From SPCO01 sp964579825 (lineage in GTDB: Bacteria > Chloroflexota > Limnocylindria > Limnocylindrales > CSP1-4), in contig CAZOHT010000008.1 in assembly GCA_964579825.1 (NCBI GenBank), forward strand, positions 42,763 through 106,762: a stretch of 64,000 nt of DNA, written 5' to 3'. Each line of letters opens with the position of its first letter. Within the stretch, counting starts at the first letter, position 1. The notes under the pieces are model-generated. The model saw nothing but the letters and a program-made list of their open reading frames with translations. It made no database searches and was not told the origin of the DNA. The position numbers and the translations under genes are program-made. This document shows, one piece after another, positions 60,635 through 64,000 of this stretch.

Positions 60635-61024
60635 ATGGGCGACATCGACATGACGCACGAGTACATCATCGCGGTCAGAGGACGGGTACACACCTGGACC
60701 GGGCGGGACCCCGACCAGGAACCGGCCACCGCGATCGCCTGGGCGGCCGATCATGTGCTCGCCGTCGGCCCGGATGCCGTGGTTCGCAGCATCTCGCGGG
60801 GGGACTCGATCTTCCTCGATCTCGACGGCTGCGTCGTGGTGGCCGCGCAGGACGGGGTGGCCCTCGAACCAGGATCCGCAGCCGATCTGGACATCTGGGA
60901 TTCGGACCCGTTCGGACCAGATGCCGGGATGGCGTCCCAGGACCCGCCCCGGATCGTCGCGCGTGTTCGCGCGGGCGCCTTCACCGAGGGTGACGACCAC
61001 TGCGGTCCGCTGCGGCGCCTCTGA
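60635..61024 (+). CDS. amidohydrolase-like beta domain without the catalytic barrel
   Basis: 129 residues. It contains the pieces that flank an amidohydrolase barrel, an N-terminal strand set (YIIAVRGRVHTWTG, AADHVLAVGPDAVVRSISRG, LDLDGCVVVAA) and the C-terminal composite part (GVALEPGSAADLDIWDSDPF, RIVARVRAGAFTEGD), joined directly. The TIM barrel with the metal His/Asp residues is missing, so it cannot be an active hydrolase of that family. Either a reduced domain with a binding role or a clean internal deletion. Confidence 0.6.
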   Translation: MGDIDMTHEYIIAVRGRVHTWTGRDPDQEPATAIAWAADHVLAVGPDAVVRSISRGDSIFLDLDGCVVVAAQDGVALEPGSAADLDIWDSDPFGPDAGMASQDPPRIVARVRAGAFTEGDDHCGPLRRL

Positions 61025-61132
61025 GCCGTCGCGCGGGGAGCGCCAGGCCACTCGACCGCCGAGGCTCGCCGCTATCCTGCGCGTGACGAGCCATCGTCCG
61101 TCCTCGCGCCCATCCACTGACGAGGTACCTGC

Positions 61133-61549
61133 ATGGCCACCACGACCGACGTCCTGCGCTCCGTCCCGCTGTTCGAGGGCATGTCCGACGAGGCCATCGC
61201 CGCGATCGCGGGAGCCGTCGAGGAGCTCGAGTACCCAGCCGGCGCGGAGCTGACCCGCGAGGGCTATCCCGGCGAGTCGTTCATCGTGATCGTGACCGGA
61301 CGCGCAGCCGTCGATGTCGATGGGCGCCGCGTTCGGGAGCTGGACGCCGGGGAGTTCCTCGGCGAGATCTCGCTCATCGACGGCGGTCCGAGAACGGCGA
61401 CGGTGACGGCGGTCGAGACCATCCAGGCGCTGGTCGTCCCACGCGTGGCGTTCGAGCGCCTGATCGACGACTTCCCGGTCGTGCGCTACGACGTCATGAC
61501 CGCCCTCACGCGGCGGATCCGCGAACGAGCGCCAGCCCTGTCCGACTGA
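61133..61549 (+). CDS. cyclic-nucleotide-binding domain protein
   Basis: 138 residues, a single cNMP-binding (CAP/CRP-type) domain: VLRSVPLFEGMSDEAIAAIA, the GREGYPGESFIVIV-like strand (TREGYPGESFIVIVTG), and the phosphate-binding cassette GEFLGEISLIDGGPRTATV with its Glu and Arg. No DNA-binding HTH follows (ends TRRIRERAPALSD), so it is not a CRP regulator. It likely reads the product of the cyclase at 58891. Confidence 0.88.
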   Translation: MATTTDVLRSVPLFEGMSDEAIAAIAGAVEELEYPAGAELTREGYPGESFIVIVTGRAAVDVDGRRVRELDAGEFLGEISLIDGGPRTATVTAVETIQALVVPRVAFERLIDDFPVVRYDVMTALTRRIRERAPALSD

Positions 61550-61563
61550 CGCGGAGGGCCTTG

Positions 61564-62358
61564 TCAGCCCTCGCGCACCAGGTACCGCTCCATCCCGGGC
61601 GTCCAGATGGTCCGGTCGTCGTCGGTGATGGCCAGGGCGTCGTACCCGGGCTGGGTCGCCAGCCAGTCGAGGCCGGCCCGGCCCATGACGAAGATCGCGG
61701 TCGCGAACGCGTCCGCGAAGGCGAGGGTCGGGCCGACCACCGTGATGCTGCGCAGGTCGCCGGGCACCGTCGCTGCGCGAGGGTCGGCGATGTGCTCGCC
61801 CCGCTCGTACGTCCCCGATGTCGCGACCGCCCGGTCCGTGACGGCCAGCACGGCCGCCACTCGGTCCGCGTGGTCCGGATGCCGGATGCCGACCCGCCAG
61901 GGCACGCCCGGCGACGCCTCGCCACGCACGACGATGTCGCCGCCGCCATTGATCCAGTAGTCGCGGCCGCCGGCACTGTCGATGAGCCAGGCCGCTTCCT
62001 CGATCGCCCAGCCTTTCACGAATCCGGACGGATCGATCCTCCCGTCCGCCCGGTGATGGCGGGCATCGAAGGCACCGGACGTGACGGCCGCGAGGTGATC
62101 GCAGGCGGCCAGGACCTGGCGCAGATCCAGGCTGGCATCGGACTCGGCAAGCTCGCCGCACGCGAGCCGACTGACCTCGCTATCGGCCCGGTAGGGACTG
62201 AAGCGAGCGTCGATGTCGTGCAGGTGGTCGAAGACGGCCTGCAGGACGCTCGAGGCGATGAGCGGTTCGCGGATCTCGACGGACACGACCGTCCCCATGA
62301 CCGACTCGACACGACGCCGGCTCGAGATCGCGGGGTCGAACGCGACAGTCGCGCTCAT
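61564..62358 (-). CDS. apbE: FAD:protein FMN transferase (ApbE)
   Basis: 264 residues from an ATG at 62358 that overlaps the reductase stop (ATGA). Family motifs: VMGTVVSVEIREP, FSPYRADSEVSRL, IDPSGFVKGWAIEEAA, INGGGDIVVRGEASPGVPWR, VATSGTYERGEHIADPR and TLAFADAFATAIFVMG (C-terminal metal Asp and Thr). It attaches FMN to Thr of exported flavoproteins using FAD and Mg. Its partner may be the exported protein beginning at 63916. No signal peptide is visible. Confidence 0.9.
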   Translation of the reverse strand: MSATVAFDPAISSRRRVESVMGTVVSVEIREPLIASSVLQAVFDHLHDIDARFSPYRADSEVSRLACGELAESDASLDLRQVLAACDHLAAVTSGAFDARHHRADGRIDPSGFVKGWAIEEAAWLIDSAGGRDYWINGGGDIVVRGEASPGVPWRVGIRHPDHADRVAAVLAVTDRAVATSGTYERGEHIADPRAATVPGDLRSITVVGPTLAFADAFATAIFVMGRAGLDWLATQPGYDALAITDDDRTIWTPGMERYLVREG

Positions 62359-63806
62359 CAGTACGCGAACCGCTCCACGTGGATCTGGCGACGGGGGAGG
62401 CCGAGATCCCGCAGCGTCCGTTCCACGCTTCGCATCATGGCCACCGGCCCACAGAGGTAGACGTCGTGGGCGGCCAGATCCGGGACGAGCCGCTCGAGCG
62501 AGGCGCCATCGAGTCGGTCGCGACCCGCATCGCGCCGACCCACGATGTAGTGCACCCGAGCGCCGCGGGATCGCGCCAGCGTTTCCAGTTCCGCGCGGTA
62601 GACGATGTCGCGTTCCTCGCGGACGCGGTAGAGCAGGGTCAGGTCGCCTGGTTTCGCCGGGAGCGCCTCGAGCAGTGCGCGCAGCGGGGCGATCCCGATG
62701 CCTCCGGCGATCAGCAGGACCTTGGGCTGCGTCCGGCGGGCGCCGGTGAGCACGCCGTACGGACCTTCCACGAACACGCGCGTCCCGATCGGCATCGTCT
62801 GGAGCTGGCGCGACCAGTCGCCGAGCCCCTTGACCGTGATCCGCAACCAGCGGCCGTTCGGGGCAGACGAGATCGAGAACGGGTGGCCACGCCACCAACC
62901 GTCGCGCGTGAGGAAGCGCCACACGAAGTACTGCCCGGAGCGGACCGCCAACCGGTCCATGTCCCGGCCGGAGATGTAGATCGAGACGACGTTGGGGCCC
63001 TCGGCGACGACATTCGTGACACGAAGCTGGTGGCGCAGCGACATGCGGATGGGCGCGCCGACGCGGAAGGCCAGGATCAGCGCGACGGCCACGACGTACA
63101 GGCCGATCCAGTAGGCCGCCGCGATCTGGTCGGTCGTGAAGTCCGCCCCGACGAACAGCTGGTGCAGGAATCCGAGCGCGATCGCGAGGTACGCGTACAG
63201 GTGGATCCCGTACCACGTCTCGTACGAGAGCCGACGCCGGGCGGCCCGCACCGATGAGATCGCCAGCGCGACGAACAGGCCGGCACTCACCGTCGCCATC
63301 AGCACGTACGGGTAGGTGGTGACGAGGGTCCACAGCTCGGCGAACACGTTCGTGCCATCGCCGAGCGCGTAGCCGGTCGTCGTCAGGGCCGCGTGCCCGA
63401 GCAGGAGCCAGACCGTGGCGAACCCGAGCCATCGGTGGGCGGCGGCCAGGCCGTCCATGCCGAAGACCTGGTCCAGCCACGGGCTGCGTGACATGAGGAC
63501 CAGCTGGATCAGCGCGAGATACGTGCCATAGAGCGCGGTCACCTGCCCGAGCGCGGTCAGCGAGCCGCCAAGGGTCGTGAGCTGCTCGAGGCCGCCGTGG
63601 CGGATCCACATCGCCGCGATGAGCAGGCCATTCCCGACCAGGATGCCCACGATCTCGAATGCCCCGATCGACCAGATCCGCGGGAGCGGGACCTGATGGG
63701 GCTGCGCCGGCCTGACGGGGCCGCCGGTCTGCCGAGGCGCGGCCGGCGCTGGGGGCGCGGCGGCGGGCCCGTGCGGCACGAGGGGTGTCATGGGGGTATC
63801 GACCAT
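62358..63806 (-). CDS. ferric-reductase-like membrane flavocytochrome with FAD/NAD reductase domain
   Basis: 482 residues. A Pro/Ala-rich N-terminus leads six spans (about 45-265) with His residues suited to b-type heme (AAHRWLGFATVWLLLGHAAL, GIHLYAYLAIALGFLHQL). The reductase part has the FAD motif HPFSISSAPNG, the NAD(P)-binding GGIGIAPLRALLEAL, LLYRVREERDIVYRAEL and the C-terminal VYLCGPVAMMRSVERTL. It moves electrons from NAD(P)H through FAD and heme across the membrane. It is cotranscribed with apbE. Confidence 0.9.
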   Translation of the reverse strand: MVDTPMTPLVPHGPAAAPPAPAAPRQTGGPVRPAQPHQVPLPRIWSIGAFEIVGILVGNGLLIAAMWIRHGGLEQLTTLGGSLTALGQVTALYGTYLALIQLVLMSRSPWLDQVFGMDGLAAAHRWLGFATVWLLLGHAALTTTGYALGDGTNVFAELWTLVTTYPYVLMATVSAGLFVALAISSVRAARRRLSYETWYGIHLYAYLAIALGFLHQLFVGADFTTDQIAAAYWIGLYVVAVALILAFRVGAPIRMSLRHQLRVTNVVAEGPNVVSIYISGRDMDRLAVRSGQYFVWRFLTRDGWWRGHPFSISSAPNGRWLRITVKGLGDWSRQLQTMPIGTRVFVEGPYGVLTGARRTQPKVLLIAGGIGIAPLRALLEALPAKPGDLTLLYRVREERDIVYRAELETLARSRGARVHYIVGRRDAGRDRLDGASLERLVPDLAAHDVYLCGPVAMMRSVERTLRDLGLPRRQIHVERFAY

Positions 63807-63828
63807 GACCGAACGGTGGTCGCGCTAC

Positions 63829-63857
63829 CTGAGAGCCGTCTGAGACGGCGTTCTCAG
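63829..63857. promoter_or_regulatory. 29-bp inverted repeat in the divergent control region
   Basis: Outer arms CTGAGA (63829-63834) and TCTCAG (63852-63857), inner arms GCCGTC (63835-63840) and GACGGC (63844-63849), spacer TGA. It lies 23 bases from the reductase ATG and 59 bases from the exported-protein ATG. Candidate operator for both. Confidence 0.6.
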
Positions 63858-63915
63858 CGTCTCATCAGGAAGTGGGGCGATGCTGGACCCGACCCATCGA
63901 ACAAGGAGTCCTCGC

Positions 63916-64000
63916 ATGTTCCCGAAACGCGGGGCCATCGCCCTCGTCACCACCGTTCTCGCACTCGTCCTGCTGCTGTCGTTCAAGACCCCGGATCCCG
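63916..64000 (+). CDS. start of an exported protein, cut by window end
   Basis: 28 codons from the ATG at 63916 with GGAG 9 nt upstream: basic start FPKRGAIALV then a hydrophobic span TTVLALVLLLSF, a signal peptide or anchor. Position divergent from the ferric-reductase/apbE operon suggests an FMN-binding-domain protein that ApbE flavinylates, but that part is outside the window. Confidence 0.6.
   Translation, partial: MFPKRGAIALVTTVLALVLLLSFKTPDP

Noticed and set aside
62359..63609. N-terminal extension of ApbE
   Set aside because: Reads out of frame across the reductase gene; the ATG at 62358 coupled to that gene's stop starts the family motif.
1..64000. CRISPR array or insertion sequence
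   Set aside because: No regularly spaced direct repeats and no IS transposase with terminal repeats were seen in either strand.

Overview
The window is high-GC DNA with GTG and TTG starts beside ATG, lipoprotein and Sec signal peptides, LuxR/NarL-type two-component systems, a MerR-headed class III cyclase and very long DNRLRE/RHS-repeat surface proteins. This fits a soil or freshwater Chloroflexota (Limnocylindria-like) or an actinomycete. I cannot separate the two from the sequence alone. A 100-N gap at 58725-58824 flanked by an identical 55-bp sequence shows that this is a draft, scaffolded assembly, probably a MAG.

Layout. 1-6.3 kb: a giant DNRLRE/LamG/YD-repeat protein on the minus strand that leaves the window. 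6.9-11.4 kb: a defence-type patch with a TIR (Cap12-like) gene, a Shedu-like nuclease, a PIN-like protein, an HTH gene and a DUF429 remnant. 11.7-19.6 kb: a 2,466-residue RHS polymorphic toxin with a 168-residue tip and an adjoining candidate immunity gene. 19.8-25.2 kb: a stripped phage module (ParB-methylase, TerS, TerL, repressor-like HTH, tyrosine recombinase) with no capsid or portal genes. 25.5-29.9 kb: a second, inverted copy of the TIR gene, two DUF2188 genes, a broken secreted serine protease and a crystallin-like secreted protein. 30.1-39.1 kb: a PDZ-type sensor kinase and regulator, a trypsin-NUC1 fusion, a membrane protein, small genes and a TIGR04141 (DUF6119) gene. 39.2-44.5 kb: a second PDZ-type kinase/regulator pair divergent from an ABC transporter with two exported proteins.

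44.8-46.9 kb carries the most striking locus: a compact ubiquitin-like operon (UBL, cysteine-free E2-like protein, JAB-E1 fusion) whose genes overlap by 1 and 4 nt. It diverges from a HigB-like toxin plus XRE-TPR antitoxin (47.1-49.2 kb), and the two share a palindromic operator-like element. At 49.5-51.2 kb an unannotated 40-codon secreted-peptide gene (predicted mature DGGGSPFPK) sits beside two XRE genes, one with TPRs, in the arrangement of RRNPP peptide-receptor signalling.

51.4-57.4 kb holds small secreted, membrane, zinc-ribbon, HEPN-like and XRE genes, some with frameshifts. At 57.7-58.7 kb a tRNA-Gly(CCC) gene and an exact 45-bp copy of its 3' end bracket an RHH-PIN toxin-antitoxin pair, which is a miniature tRNA-integrated element. 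58.9-64 kb looks like ordinary chromosome: cyclase, cyclic-nucleotide-binding protein, ApbE flavin transferase, ferric-reductase-like protein and the start of an exported protein. A palindromic 13-bp motif (AGGGTTSYRCCCC) recurs upstream of four genes between 32 and 43.4 kb and suggests a small regulon.
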